Origin: Onthophagus taurus
Lineage: Eukaryota; Arthropoda; Insecta; Coleoptera; Scarabaeidae
Direction of reading: 5' to 3'
Length of the DNA stretch: 64,000 bases
NCBI RefSeq assembly: GCF_036711975.1
Contig: NC_091973.1
Location: 14,384,001-14,448,000 of the forward strand
Below are positions 39,016 to 47,713 of the stretch, one piece after another. The notes beneath the pieces were generated by a model. It was not told the DNA's origin. It did not search any database and worked only from the letters and a program-made list of their open reading frames with translations. A program made the position numbers and the translations under genes. Every line of letters starts with the position of its first letter. The stretch's first letter is position 1.

Positions 39016-39791
39016 TATGAAGTTCGTTTTAGTTCTAATCTAATAACTATTTCTTCTCCACGAAAGTTAACCAATTTACCACGCTGATCGAGTAATTTGA
39101 GTGTAATGTTTGTTATCGGACGATCGGTGTCGACTGGTAAATAAATGGGGTTCCTTGGTTCTATATTTATACTGAAACCTGGATCTACGGTTGGAGCGAA
39201 TTCATATAAGGTGTGCGATAATTTATTATTGTAATACGAGCCAGAAATTATATTACATTCTACTCGAACGGATGTTACACGTATTATATTTACCGGAAGA
39301 TCTGATTTATGTTTTTTCAATGCATCTAGTTTACGATTGGAAAAACCCAATATAGAAGCTATCGTATTTGGTTGGGTGAAATCTATCTCAAAATAATCGC
39401 TTTTTATTTCACACTGTAAGGTGTTATTGTTAGCCTTGAGTGAAAAAAATTTTTCAGGATCATCAACCGTATTCAATCCGATGCGGTGTAAAATATGTTT
39501 TTGTAAAAAAAGTTCAATGTCCGTTATTTCATATGCGCCAGTAGGAATTTTGATTTCTTCCTGCATTACCGATCCCGTCGATATAACCGATTGTCGCCCT
39601 TTGTTTATAGCAAATTTTTCGGTAAAGTAAAATTTATCATTAACTCCTCGTTCAATGTTTGGTATACTGTTATACGTATAGAATCCAATAAGACCCAGTG
39701 AGTAACTTGAGTTAGGATCTAATTCTATAGGCGGATAATAGTCTTCAGAAATTTCGCTCTTTGTACTAACCAGTGTGAACGTCTGAGACAT
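39015..39791 (-). CDS. Polinton B minor capsid (penton-like) protein
   Basis: 258 residues from ATG 39791. It aligns by eye along its length with 58391-59098: IELDPNSSYSLGLIGFYTYNSIPNI versus the C counterpart's ELNPNYQYELALVSFDGYNSIPNI-type N-terminus, a GAYEI/GSYEL segment, SILGFSNR, a C-terminal YLPVDTDRPITNITLKLLDQ and VNFRGEEIVIRLEL. In Polintons the gene beside the MCP encodes the single-jelly-roll penton-like protein that occupies vertices. The frame is intact. It overlaps the small ORF downstream and nearly abuts the protease upstream, as in a co-transcribed late cluster. Confidence 0.75.
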   Translation of the reverse strand: MSQTFTLVSTKSEISEDYYPPIELDPNSSYSLGLIGFYTYNSIPNIERGVNDKFYFTEKFAINKGRQSVISTGSVMQEEIKIPTGAYEITDIELFLQKHILHRIGLNTVDDPEKFFSLKANNNTLQCEIKSDYFEIDFTQPNTIASILGFSNRKLDALKKHKSDLPVNIIRVTSVRVECNIISGSYYNNKLSHTLYEFAPTVDPGFSINIEPRNPIYLPVDTDRPITNITLKLLDQRGKLVNFRGEEIVIRLELKRTS

Positions 39792-39793
39792 TT

Positions 39794-40165
39794 TCACTCA
39801 AATGAGCTATTTCTTGTCTTTAGTAGGAAATTTATACATAAGTGACCGCAGTTATACGAGTTATCCTCTTGAAAATCATCATGGTTATACTCAATTTGAC
39901 AATTTTTAAAGTATTTTAAAAGTTCCTTAGGTGGTTTTAGATCTCCGTAACTATAGAAATATAATACTCTATTACCAAATTTTTTATAGGGTACCCAATG
40001 GGTTCTGCTACCTCGTTGATTATCTAAGTTTACAACAGCTGATTCATAATGTTTAGGACCTTCTTTGGGAAGTCCGTTTCGCATATACACTCCACGGAAA
40101 TTTGGAATTTTGAGTGTTTTAGCGTATTTTATTATATCGAGATTTGTAAGAGGTCTATTAGCTAG
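39794..40165 (-). CDS. Polinton B adenain-type cysteine protease (possibly inactive)
   Basis: The homologous region starts near 40165 (TNLDIIKYAKTL) but lacks an ATG there; the first ATG is internal, giving 98 residues. Motifs: RTHWVPYKK with the catalytic His, NCGHLCINFLL with the catalytic Cys. Where Polinton C has YFDSFGNLKP (the likely catalytic Asp), this copy reads YFYSYGDLKP, so the acid is replaced by Tyr. Adenain-type proteases mature virion proteins. Missing start and changed residue suggest decay. Confidence 0.7.
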   Translation of the reverse strand, partial: LANRPLTNLDIIKYAKTLKIPNFRGVYMRNGLPKEGPKHYESAVVNLDNQRGSRTHWVPYKKFGNRVLYFYSYGDLKPPKELLKYFKNCQIEYNHDDFQEDNSYNCGHLCINFLLKTRNSSFE

Positions 40166-40170
40166 CCTAG

Positions 40171-40584
40171 TTAAAAGTTTTTTTGTTGCTTTTTACTTAA
40201 ATATAAACCCAATCCTTTTTTATACTTTTTAATATAAAGTCCGCTTCCGGTTTTACCAACCGCGATAGATTCCATCGCCTTATTATGACGTTCGGCTTCT
40301 TGTAATTTTTCTTTAGCTTCTTGACCGCTCTTTACTGCGCGATACACACCGGCCGCGCTGCCTGATAACGCTCCGAGAGCTGAAAGACCGGCGAATATAG
40401 CTGGTAGTATCGGTAGTATACCTCCTCTTATAATAGGTAATGAGATTGTACGTGGAATTTTAACTTTTCTCTTTCCACCCACAGATTTAACGGCTATACC
40501 TGCGTGTTTCAAAGCTAGTCGAGCCGCTTCTCGTAAATTATCTGTTGTTTTAGGTAAATCTTTAGCGATTTGCTTTACCAACAC
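40171..40584 (-). CDS. Polinton B pX/mu-like basic core protein
   Basis: 137 residues with a basic N-terminal half, KVKIPRTI, then GGILPILPAIFAGLSALGAL (a Gly/Ala/Leu hydrophobic segment), then AAGVYRAVKSGQEAKEKLQEAERHNKAMESIA and a basic tail LYIKKYKKGLGLYL. The same pattern occurs at 59465-59908. It resembles the adenovirus pX/mu-type core protein domain reported in adintovirus-like elements. No ATG starts the frame; a 15-nt A-run (on this strand) separates it from the PLA2 ORF upstream and may have slipped. Confidence 0.65.
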   Translation of the reverse strand: MLVKQIAKDLPKTTDNLREAARLALKHAGIAVKSVGGKRKVKIPRTISLPIIRGGILPILPAIFAGLSALGALSGSAAGVYRAVKSGQEAKEKLQEAERHNKAMESIAVGKTGSGLYIKKYKKGLGLYLSKKQQKNF

Positions 40585-40595
40585 GCTTTTAAATG

Positions 40596-41024
40596 CTATC
40601 GTTTTTTTTTTTTTTTATCTTTTAATTTACCACCTTTTTTAATTCTTTTTTGTCCCTCATGACCCATCCCTAATTTCCATTTAACTTTCATAGCGTTTGT
40701 AACTAACCAAGCCGAAGTTTTTTCCCCAATTGTCGAATCTTTCGCTTTCACTCTTTCCCAAGCGTTATCCTCCAAACGTCTATCAGCCTCGTGACGTTGT
40801 TTTAAAGATGTATTTGCTGAGTACGCTATATCGTGTTCTCTACAAGCCCGATCTAATGGGTTTATTAATTTATCACCTCTAGCCAAACGCTTCTTTAATT
40901 TTGTTCCGGGTCCGCAAAATTGATAGCCTGGAACGTGTAACTCAACAGGTAGTTTATTGATAAGTGTATTAAGTATTCCGCTTCCTCCCACTGTCGTAGA
41001 TGTACTATCTCGAATAAACGGCAT
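40596..41024 (-). CDS. Polinton B parvovirus-type phospholipase A2
   Basis: From ATG 41024. The calcium-loop motif is HVPGYQFCGPGTKL and the catalytic helix RACREHDIAYS with the His-Asp pair, as in the VP1-type PLA2 domain of parvoviruses. The conserved tail KDSTIGEKTSAWLVTNAMKVK follows, then a poly-Lys end. Such enzymes let entering virions breach the endosomal membrane. Here the gene is on the minus strand, last of the capsid cluster and divergent from the ATPase; in Polinton C the equivalent gene is on the plus strand downstream of the ATPase. Confidence 0.8.
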   Translation of the reverse strand: MPFIRDSTSTTVGGSGILNTLINKLPVELHVPGYQFCGPGTKLKKRLARGDKLINPLDRACREHDIAYSANTSLKQRHEADRRLEDNAWERVKAKDSTIGEKTSAWLVTNAMKVKWKLGMGHEGQKRIKKGGKLKDKKKKKR

Positions 41025-41075
41025 ACTCAACTAAGTATAGTTCACGTTTTCACATCTATTATATAGCATCTGTAC

Positions 41076-41810
41076 ATGAAGATTAAAACTCATTTTACTA
41101 TCATAATGCGTGTAGTGCAACATCCATCTCTCACAATGTCATTAACCGATCTCGATCGGTTGATGATGACGATGAAGATGATAACAACACGTAGACATGG
41201 TGACCTCATACCGAACAGTATACGAGCAATAGTGTGCTGCCCGAGTGGATGTGGGAAAACCAATTTGATGTTAAATCTTATTTTCGATAAAAATGGTTTA
41301 ACTTTTGAAAATATTTATCTATACTCAAAATCCTTACATCAACCGAAATATAAATTTTTAGAGATGATTATGAAACAATTACCTGAACTAGGATTTTATC
41401 GATTTACGGATAATGATGCGGTTATAGATCCATCTAAAGCTAAACAAAACTCAATTTTCATATTTGATGATGTAGCATGTGATAAACAGGATAAGATTCG
41501 ATCATTTTTCTGTATGGGGCGACATAAAAATATTGATTCGTTCTACCTCACGCAAACCTATACACGAATACCTAAACACCTAATTCGAGATAATGCAAAC
41601 GTCCTAATTCTATTCAAACAGGATGAGGTTAAATTAAAACATGTGTATGATGAACACGTTAACACTGATATGAAGTTTGATGTTTTCAAGGAAGCTTGTA
41701 AGCGGTGTTGGAATCATGATAAATATAACCCTCTGATTATTATGAAAGATTTTGAATTAAAAGATGGAAGGTATCGTATAGGAATGGATAAATTTATTTA
41801 CCCAGACTAA
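41076..41810 (+). CDS. Polinton B genome-packaging ATPase (HerA/FtsK type)
   Basis: 244 residues, intact; a second in-frame ATG at 41106 may be the real start. Walker A is CCPSGCGKTNL, Walker B IFIFDDVACD, followed by FFCMGRHKNIDSFYLTQTYTRIPKHLIRDNAN, the sensor region characteristic of Polinton/adintovirus A32-like ATPases. It pumps DNA into capsids. Divergently transcribed from PLA2 with about 50 bp between, so the two must share a promoter region. Upstream sequence contains TATATAG at 41060-41066. Confidence 0.85.
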   Translation: MKIKTHFTIIMRVVQHPSLTMSLTDLDRLMMTMKMITTRRHGDLIPNSIRAIVCCPSGCGKTNLMLNLIFDKNGLTFENIYLYSKSLHQPKYKFLEMIMKQLPELGFYRFTDNDAVIDPSKAKQNSIFIFDDVACDKQDKIRSFFCMGRHKNIDSFYLTQTYTRIPKHLIRDNANVLILFKQDEVKLKHVYDEHVNTDMKFDVFKEACKRCWNHDKYNPLIIMKDFELKDGRYRIGMDKFIYPD

Positions 41811-41847
41811 ATCATTACATTGTTATCTAGTATTTGCGAAAGTAAAC

Positions 41848-42798
41848 ATGTCACATGGTGATGAAATGGCTAAGCGTTCCATTCGTGAAAGAGATAAAGC
41901 TATAATTAACATAACAAATACTATTAAGAAAAAATATTTGGCGCTTAAACTCGGTCGAGAAAACGATGATCGTCTTATCGCTAAACTCCATCAGCCTTTA
42001 AGCGATTCATTGAAAGATATAACTAATAAATTAAGTGACGCGAAATCTTCCTCTTCTTCTGTACATTATCACCACCATTATCCGCATTCTGATGATACTG
42101 CGGGTGTAAAAAAAAAATTTGATGAAACTGATTTTAAAACTCCAGGATTTAGGAAAAAATTAACATTTCCTGAAAGCGATGATGAACATAAAACGCCGGA
42201 TGTAAAACAAAAATTGAAGGTGGAGGATTTACCTATAGAAAATCTACCGTTACAAATTCGGGATTTATATTATACGTTTGGTAAAAGAGGGGAAATTGAT
42301 GAGAGAATGGGTATAAGTTATGATCCTGATGAAAACGATTGGATGATTGGATCGAAGACTGTTCAATTTAAACCTTCCCATATTATAATTGGAGATGAAA
42401 AACGTATTCAAAACACTCCGGGTTTATATGAACTTATACAGTTAAAACGACCTACAAATTATACTCAAGAAGATCTACAACGCTACAAATCTATTCTAGA
42501 GTATACGGGTGCACATAAGCGGAATTTTACGGGTCAAATAGTTGGGAATAAATCGTACAAGTATACTAAAATTATTAAACCTTTATTTACATCTCATAAA
42601 TCAGGAGGTGGATTAATATCCGGAAGACATCTTGAAGTGAACTCTAAAATCGTTGAGTATAAATACTGGGATGATGTTAATGAGTTAGTAGATCGATTGA
42701 GATTATTGTACGCATCACATGCCGCAGGAAATAATTCCCATATCAATGAAATTACATCCATTATAGAAGAACTGAAAGAGAGCGGTGTTATATCATAA
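41848..42798 (+). CDS. conserved Polinton protein (DUF8207-like), 316 aa (B)
   Basis: Intact. Low-complexity N-terminus with basic and Ser/His-rich parts (about 50-80), then a conserved domain: GLYELIQLKRPTNYTQEDLQRY, GNKSYKYTKIIKP and the closing YKYWDDVNELVDRLRLLYAS followed by AAGNNSHINEITSIIEEL. The same C-terminal signature is found in 61375-62514. I recall this signature as a domain of unknown function (DUF8207) frequent in animal Polintons; this is from memory and unchecked. It follows the ATPase by 37 bp in the same direction. Role unknown, possibly virion-associated. Confidence 0.75.
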   Translation: MSHGDEMAKRSIRERDKAIINITNTIKKKYLALKLGRENDDRLIAKLHQPLSDSLKDITNKLSDAKSSSSSVHYHHHYPHSDDTAGVKKKFDETDFKTPGFRKKLTFPESDDEHKTPDVKQKLKVEDLPIENLPLQIRDLYYTFGKRGEIDERMGISYDPDENDWMIGSKTVQFKPSHIIIGDEKRIQNTPGLYELIQLKRPTNYTQEDLQRYKSILEYTGAHKRNFTGQIVGNKSYKYTKIIKPLFTSHKSGGGLISGRHLEVNSKIVEYKYWDDVNELVDRLRLLYASHAAGNNSHINEITSIIEELKESGVIS

Positions 42799-42824
42799 TA
42801 AAAAATAGCAATTTATGTGTACTA

Positions 42825-43394
42825 ATGAACAGTGGGTCAAGCGTTAGTGGTGCGAGCATTGATAAGTTTGGTGGCACATTTCGTTCTTCACGGAATAGAC
42901 CATTGAGTGATGAGAATATAACTACATTTCAACGAAGTATTGGAATACCTTTAACCATAGATGGTGATTATGATATCCAGGGACGTAAACTATCTAACGT
43001 TCAACAACCGACGGATGAAAACGATTGTGCGATAAAAATTTACGTAGACGAAATTTGTGAAAAATTGAAAGCTACAATCTTAAACGAAATTAACGTCATA
43101 ATAGCGGAAGTTAGATTAAATCAATCGGATATATCGTCTCTACAAGGATCTTACAAAAGAATCGAGCAAAAACTTAAAGAAGACATTACAAAAATTAACG
43201 CGGGAATCCTATTAAACGAACAGCAAACTTCAGCTCTAAAAAGTTCATTCATTTCTAATTTAAATACAATTGATATACTCACAACCAATCTACAAAATGG
43301 AATACAGGATGTTGCAAATCGTATGCTTGATACAGAAAACAGTATAAATTCCCGACTAGACGCATTAGAGAAAAAAGTTATACCTAATCCATAA
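42825..43394 (+). CDS. putative fiber-like coiled-coil protein (B), 189 aa
   Basis: N-terminal SIDKFGGTF tail, then DGDYDIQGRKLSNVQQPTD followed by CAIKIYVDE. That segment has the form of the phage tail-fiber collar motif (N-x-V-x-x-P...A-x-K-x-Y-V-D). The rest (about 85-185) is an extended heptad-type coiled coil (KRIEQKLKEDITKINAG to SINSRLDALEKKV). Trimeric fiber shafts have this look. It occupies the same slot as 62542-62907 in Polinton C, which also has a HKFG N-terminus but a globular C-terminus. Function as a vertex fiber is an inference. Confidence 0.55.
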   Translation: MNSGSSVSGASIDKFGGTFRSSRNRPLSDENITTFQRSIGIPLTIDGDYDIQGRKLSNVQQPTDENDCAIKIYVDEICEKLKATILNEINVIIAEVRLNQSDISSLQGSYKRIEQKLKEDITKINAGILLNEQQTSALKSSFISNLNTIDILTTNLQNGIQDVANRMLDTENSINSRLDALEKKVIPNP

Positions 43395-43395
43395 G

Positions 43396-44378
43396 CGTAA
43401 GAAGGTATCGAAAGCGAAACAAACTATAGTTGAAGAACTTCATCGGCCTGCTAGACGTTTATTTTCCAGACGAAGAACTATATTGAAGGGGATTGATGAT
43501 TTATGGCAAGCTGATCTTATTGAAATGATTGAATTTAGTAAATTCAATGTCGGACATAAGTACATATTAGTGGTTATCGATTGTTTTTCGAAGTATCTCT
43601 GGATGCGTCCGTTAAAAAATAAATCTTCAACGGATGTAACACACGCGTTACGTTCAGTTCTCTCTGAAGGTCGTCTACCTAAAAATCTACAAACAGATCA
43701 AGGAAAAGAATTTTACAATACCACTTCAAAAAGTTGATGATGGAATTTAAAATTAATCATTATTCAACCTATAGTGTAATGAAGGCTTCAATGGCTGAAC
43801 GCGTAATTAGAACCGTAAAACAAAAGTTGTATAAAATGTTTAGTCTTTACGGAAATCATAAATGGTTATACTTATTAGATACTATCACAACTCAATATAA
43901 CAATTCAAAGCATTCGACCACAAAAATGAAACCATCTCAAATAAATTCAAAATCTGTAGAAAATAAACTTCTCAATATGGTGTACAATCATATTAAAATT
44001 GCTGGTAAGGGAAACTTTAAAGTTGGAGATGTAGTTCGCATTAGCAAGCATAAACACGTTTTCGATAAAGGATATTTACCCAACTGGACCACCGAGCTAT
44101 TTAAAATAGTTAAAAGACAAATTACGAATCCAATTTCTTATTTATTAGAGGATATGAATGGTCAACCTATTAAAGAAGCTTTTTATGAATTTGAACTCCA
44201 AAAATCCAAACAACCTGATGTATATCTTGTTGAAAAAGTGTTGAAGAGGAGAAAGAATAAAGTGTACGTCAAATGGTTAGGATTCGATTCATCGCATAAT
44301 AGCGGGGTTTTAGAGATAATATTGTTTAAATTTAAGGTTCATTTTGTAAATAAAATTGTTGTGTTTATGCTGTTGTAA
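43396..44378 (+). pseudogene. int: Polinton B integrase (frameshifted)
   Basis: The homologous frame begins about 43396 without an ATG (VEELHRPARRLF..., compare AEELHKPARIHF in C). The core domain has the acidic residues at LVVIDCFSKYLW and LQTDQGKEFYN; a frameshift near 43733 precedes INHYSTYS and the catalytic Glu at MAERVIRTVKQ. A chromodomain-like end, DVYLVEKVLKRRKNKVYVKWLGF, is followed by a second frameshift near 44305 that replaces the normal C-terminus. The enzyme would join element ends to target DNA with a 6-bp stagger. Two frameshifts and a lost start make this copy inactive. Confidence 0.85.
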
Positions 44379-44474
44379 ATAAATCGTATCCCATATATTA
44401 CCATAAGGAAAACTTCTACACGTCTTGCAATAAATAAAAATTAAAAGCATGCTTACATAAACAGTATCCCATAA

Positions 44475-44483
44475 TATATAAAG
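44475..44483 (+). promoter_or_regulatory. TATA box of small spliced gene 1
   Basis: TATATAAAG about 50 bp before the start codon at 44526. The same block (CCCATA...TATATAAAGA) with conserved surroundings precedes the duplicate gene at 45040-45048, which supports function. Confidence 0.5.
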
Positions 44484-44525
44484 AAGAAAAAATGCAGTTG
44501 GATATCATATTACCAATCTACTCCA

Positions 44526-44768
44526 ATGTCATCTACTCCAGAATTCGTTAAAGACCTTATAATGGCCATATGTTTTTTGGCTTCTGATAATGTAAGTGAT
44601 ATTTTATTGATCATTATTCTTCCCGAATAATAATACATAAGTCCTTTCAATTTACAGCCCTCAGTATTCATAGTAACAAGTGAAGAGCTAGAGGAGATCA
44701 TTCTTCATGAGGGGGGTGATATCCTCTATTTAGGGCCGATACCAGGCGGCCATCTTAAAATTATTAGG
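44526..44768 (+). CDS. small two-exon gene 1, 58 aa
   Basis: Exon 1 44526-44591 (MSSTPEFVKDLIMAICFLA...) ends in GTAAGT; the intron is 44592-44657 with a pyrimidine tract and TTTACAG; exon 2 from 44658 encodes PSVFIVTSEELEEIILHEGG to a TAG at 44766-44768. A tandem diverged copy (45077-45285) keeps start, phase and both splice sites, which is good evidence of a real spliced gene. A further GTAAGT...AG pair downstream (44804-44859) lies in the 3' UTR and is also conserved. Short acidic protein of unknown function. Confidence 0.55.
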
Positions 44769-45039
44769 GAGGTCGCGGATGAAAATTATATCAGTGCCGC
44801 CTGTAAGTTATTTATAGTTCTGAATATTACACATATCACAATTAAATTATTTTTTTAGGTACCCCTCAATAAACGTCTAATTTACGTCTAAATTTATTGT
44901 AATTTTAATTTATTAAATATATATTTTTCTATTATTTTATTGTTTAATATTTTCCGTTTCTATTATATACGGAAAACTCCCACTCTTCTTACAATCGATA
45001 TTAATTAAAAAAAGTGTTTACATAAACGGTATCCCATAC

Positions 45040-45048
45040 TATATAAAG
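45040..45048 (+). promoter_or_regulatory. TATA box of small spliced gene 2
   Basis: TATATAAAG 28 bp before the start codon of the second copy at 45077; aligned with 44475-44483 in the duplicated unit. Confidence 0.5.
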
Positions 45049-45076
45049 AGGATAAAAATGCACTTTTATTTTAAAA

Positions 45077-45285
45077 ATGGTATCGCTATTGCCAATACCG
45101 CTCGACGTTATTGAAATAATAGCAACAATTTGTTCATGGGCATCTAATAATGTAAGTAATATTTCATTTATTATTATTCTTTCCGAATTGTAATAATACA
45201 GTATCCTTTCAAATTACAGCCCTGCGTATTCATAACGACGGCTGCGGATTTAGAGGACATCACCATTCATGAGGGGGGCACTTAA
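45077..45285 (+). CDS. small two-exon gene 2, 46 aa, shortened duplicate
   Basis: Exon 1 45077-45151, intron 45152-45219 (GTAAGT...TTACAG), exon 2 45220-45285. The protein ends earlier than its neighbour because about 34 bp are missing in exon 2 after HEGG. Shared words: EIIATICSWASNN versus DLIMAICFLASDN, and CVFITTAADLEDITIHEGG versus SVFIVTSEELEEIILHEGG. About 570 bp separate equivalent points of the two copies. Function unknown. Confidence 0.5.
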
Positions 45286-45554
45286 AAATTATCCGGGAGA
45301 TCGGCTTTGCGAGCCATTTCACAGCCGCCTGTAAGTTATTTATACATAGCTCCGAATGTTAATCATAATTAAATTATTTTTTAGTTACACCTCAATAGAT
45401 ATATTTTATTAGTATTAAGTTATAAGTATTATTTTTTAGTTAAGTAGTAATAAGCAAATATTTTATAAATTAAATATTAATTATAAATATATTTTATATT
45501 ATTATTATTTTATTGTTTAATATATATGTTTTTTTCCTATAAGCTAACTTAAAT

Positions 45555-46233
45555 TTAAAATATAGGTGATTCAATTAATATCTCATGCAGTTCTTCTGAA
45601 CAATATCTTTTTAACAAAAATGTAAAATGTGGATGATTCATACAAAACGAGCACCACATATCAACCCATTCTATTAAATCTATAAATTCAGATTTAACAA
45701 TTCTTGTATGATGTAGTCTTACATCTTTTTCTATTTCTTTAAATTCTGTATTTTCAAAAAAGCGTCGTTCCCGTATAACAAGATCATTATAATCCTCGAA
45801 ACACTCTTCACATACACGACCACGTTCTGTTTCGATGTACGTAACCCATACACACAATACCCCACCTGTATAACCAAACGATTGGAAGAATAAATCATCC
45901 CTAAGGTTTTATAAAAATTACATCACACTTTATTTAATGTTTTTTAATTTACCTGTACAATACTGGATCCCTGAATAGGACACAGTGAATTCTGTGAGGT
46001 AATCTAAACTTAAATGTTTCCAATTCAATGCACAATAGATTTTCGTTATCAACATACTCTTCATGTTCACCCAATTCCCACCAATTCATATCAAACCACG
46101 TGTCCCATAACTTTAAAACTAAATCCCATGGTATTACTCGATATAATTTTAGTATATCTACAGAGGTTTTTATATTTAAATTAATTTTATCAATAGCTAA
46201 ATCCGCCAAGGAAGATGGATTGAATAAAGCCAT
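45555..46233 (-). CDS. two-exon accessory gene, 208 aa
   Basis: Exon 1 runs from ATG 46233 to 45953, the intron is 45952-45901 (GTAAAT...CCTTAG, 52 bp) and exon 2 is 45900-45555; the splice preserves the frame (AG/G). N-terminal half: ADLAIDKINLNIKTSVDILK then IPWDLVLKLWDTWFDMNWW, weakly reminiscent of a degenerate F-box/Skp1-binding type helix set but not assignable. C-terminal half: WVTYIETERGRVCEECFEDY and HHTRIVKSEFIDLIEWVDMW. The LP/IPW...LKLW..TWF motif is shared with the tiny TIR gene of Polinton A. Accessory gene of Polinton B, transcribed opposite to its neighbours. Confidence 0.5.
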
Positions 46234-46812
46234 TGTAATGTAACTAAACGTTGAAATACATATTTACTCAGTTATATATACTTATGTTAAAACGTAAAAA
46301 ATCAATGTGTGACGAAGATTCAGGAGGATCAAATTAAAACGCAAACTTACATAAACAACTTTAAAATATGCTAATAACTTTGTAATAAAAATACATTTTA
46401 AATTTCTATTTAATGTATATACATAAATCAATGTGTGACGTAGAGTCATGAAAATCAAATTAAAACGCAAATTATAATGGTTTATGGTTAATAATATAGC
46501 GCTAAAGGGTCACGAAAATCAAATTAAAACGCAAATTATAATGGTTTATGGTTAATAATATAGCGCTAACGTACATAAACGACTACATAAATTGAAGTGT
46601 GATGTAAATTCAAGAAAATAAAATACATAATATATTATTTATATTAAATAACAACTTTATTTTATATTACGTTAACGCTAACTTTAAAATATGTAAATAA
46701 CCTGGTACTAAAATGTGTTTTAAATCTTTTGTGGCTCAGTTTATTATTTAATTGTAAATGTAAATCATATTTACTTCAGTTGACTATTAAAAATTGAAGT
46801 GTTCACATCATA
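46234..46812. repeat. AT-rich spacer with 64-bp tandem repeat
   Basis: Two near-identical units of about 64 bp (46445-46506 and 46510-46570), each with AAAATCAAATTAAAACGC and TATGGTTAATAATATAGCGC. Partial further copies of AATCAATGTGTGACG (near 46299 and 46428) and AAATCAAATTAAAACGC (46328) show an older repeat array. No gene. Confidence 0.65.
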
Positions 46813-47226
46813 ATGTCTTGGTCCGACTTCCGTCTTCATTTGAAGCAGTGCTTAAACACAAATTTCCCAGAGAAAATTGTTCAGCTCGATTTCGTACTTC
46901 TAGGAATAGAAGACTTGGACGGTGATAAAATGAACGATTCGCAATTTGTACAGTTTTGTGAATTTGACAATAATATATATAGAGTTTATCGAAAGGGTGA
47001 TATTCTGTATGTTGGTAGTGATGATGACTTTGAAAATCATAAAAAATTTAAAGATTTCTTAAAAGATAATGGATACTTTCCCGATAGCGAATCAGCTAAA
47101 TTAATTATTGATGGTGATATTAATTTAACCGATTTTGAATATATTAACGATTGTTATTACAATTATAACTACTGGCATGTGTATCGTAATGCAAATACTA
47201 TAGTTGTTAATTTTACCGATTATTAA
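46813..47226 (+). CDS. acidic accessory protein, 137 aa, unknown
   Basis: Intact frame from ATG 46813. Acidic, Asp/Tyr/Asn-rich, with LHLKQCLNTNFPEKIVQLDF at the N-terminus, CEFDNNIYRVYRKGDILYVG in the middle and YWHVYRNANTIVVNFTDY at the end; the latter two look like related beta-hairpin units, perhaps an internal duplication. No family recognised. Lies in the accessory zone next to the right TIR. Confidence 0.45.
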   Translation: MSWSDFRLHLKQCLNTNFPEKIVQLDFVLLGIEDLDGDKMNDSQFVQFCEFDNNIYRVYRKGDILYVGSDDDFENHKKFKDFLKDNGYFPDSESAKLIIDGDINLTDFEYINDCYYNYNYWHVYRNANTIVVNFTDY

Positions 47227-47407
47227 ATTTTATACTTGTTTAATTGCGTATAAACGTTTAAGTTGTTGATCTCCGCGCAACTCACATTCTAAAAGTTTTC
47301 AAGGTTTTTCTCGATGGTATATAAACGGTTAAAATTTTCATATGGAACTCAGTTACTACCTTCTCTTACTACTCACATCGGTCGCTCACGTTATAAAATC
47401 TATTAGT

Positions 47408-47713
47408 ATGTCGCGGTTAAGTCAATTAGGTCAGTATCAATTTTCCCCGAAGAAGAACATATCCGAATTAGAGGTAAATAAAATGTATGTGATTAAGTCT
47501 GCGAAGCGGATTACATCATGCGCATGGCCATCAGTTGTCGTAGACTTGGAGGATGGATTCTCCGTATTTTTACCTAAACGCATCGCGGAGGTGATTACGG
47601 ATGGTGAAATTACTGAGCTAGGCATGAGCTTAATATTCAAAGGAGTAAAAGATGTTGGAAAAGGAAATCCAGCGCATCTCATCGACTTTGTAAAAACGTT
47701 AGAAAATAAATGA
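47408..47713 (+). CDS. small protein, family 1, Polinton B copy, 101 aa
   Basis: From ATG 47408: SRLSQLGQYQFSPKKNISEL, then MYVIKSAKRITSCAWPSVVVDL and GFSVFLPKRIAEVITDGEI, closely parallel to the Polinton A TIR genes. An in-frame ATG 22 codons upstream would add a hydrophobic stretch, but that part has no match in the other copies. Unlike in A it is single and lies inside the TIR boundary. A short duplicate of its SPKKNISELEV segment is found at 47931-47990. Confidence 0.65.
   Translation: MSRLSQLGQYQFSPKKNISELEVNKMYVIKSAKRITSCAWPSVVVDLEDGFSVFLPKRIAEVITDGEITELGMSLIFKGVKDVGKGNPAHLIDFVKTLENK

Noticed and set aside
42061-42090. His-rich stretch in the DUF-type protein as a metal-binding site
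   Set aside because: Low-complexity segment, not conserved in the Polinton C homologue.
44804-44880. Third coding exon for the small spliced gene
   Set aside because: Although GTAAGT...AG is conserved in both copies, the frame already stops at 44766-44768, so it would be a 3' UTR intron at best.
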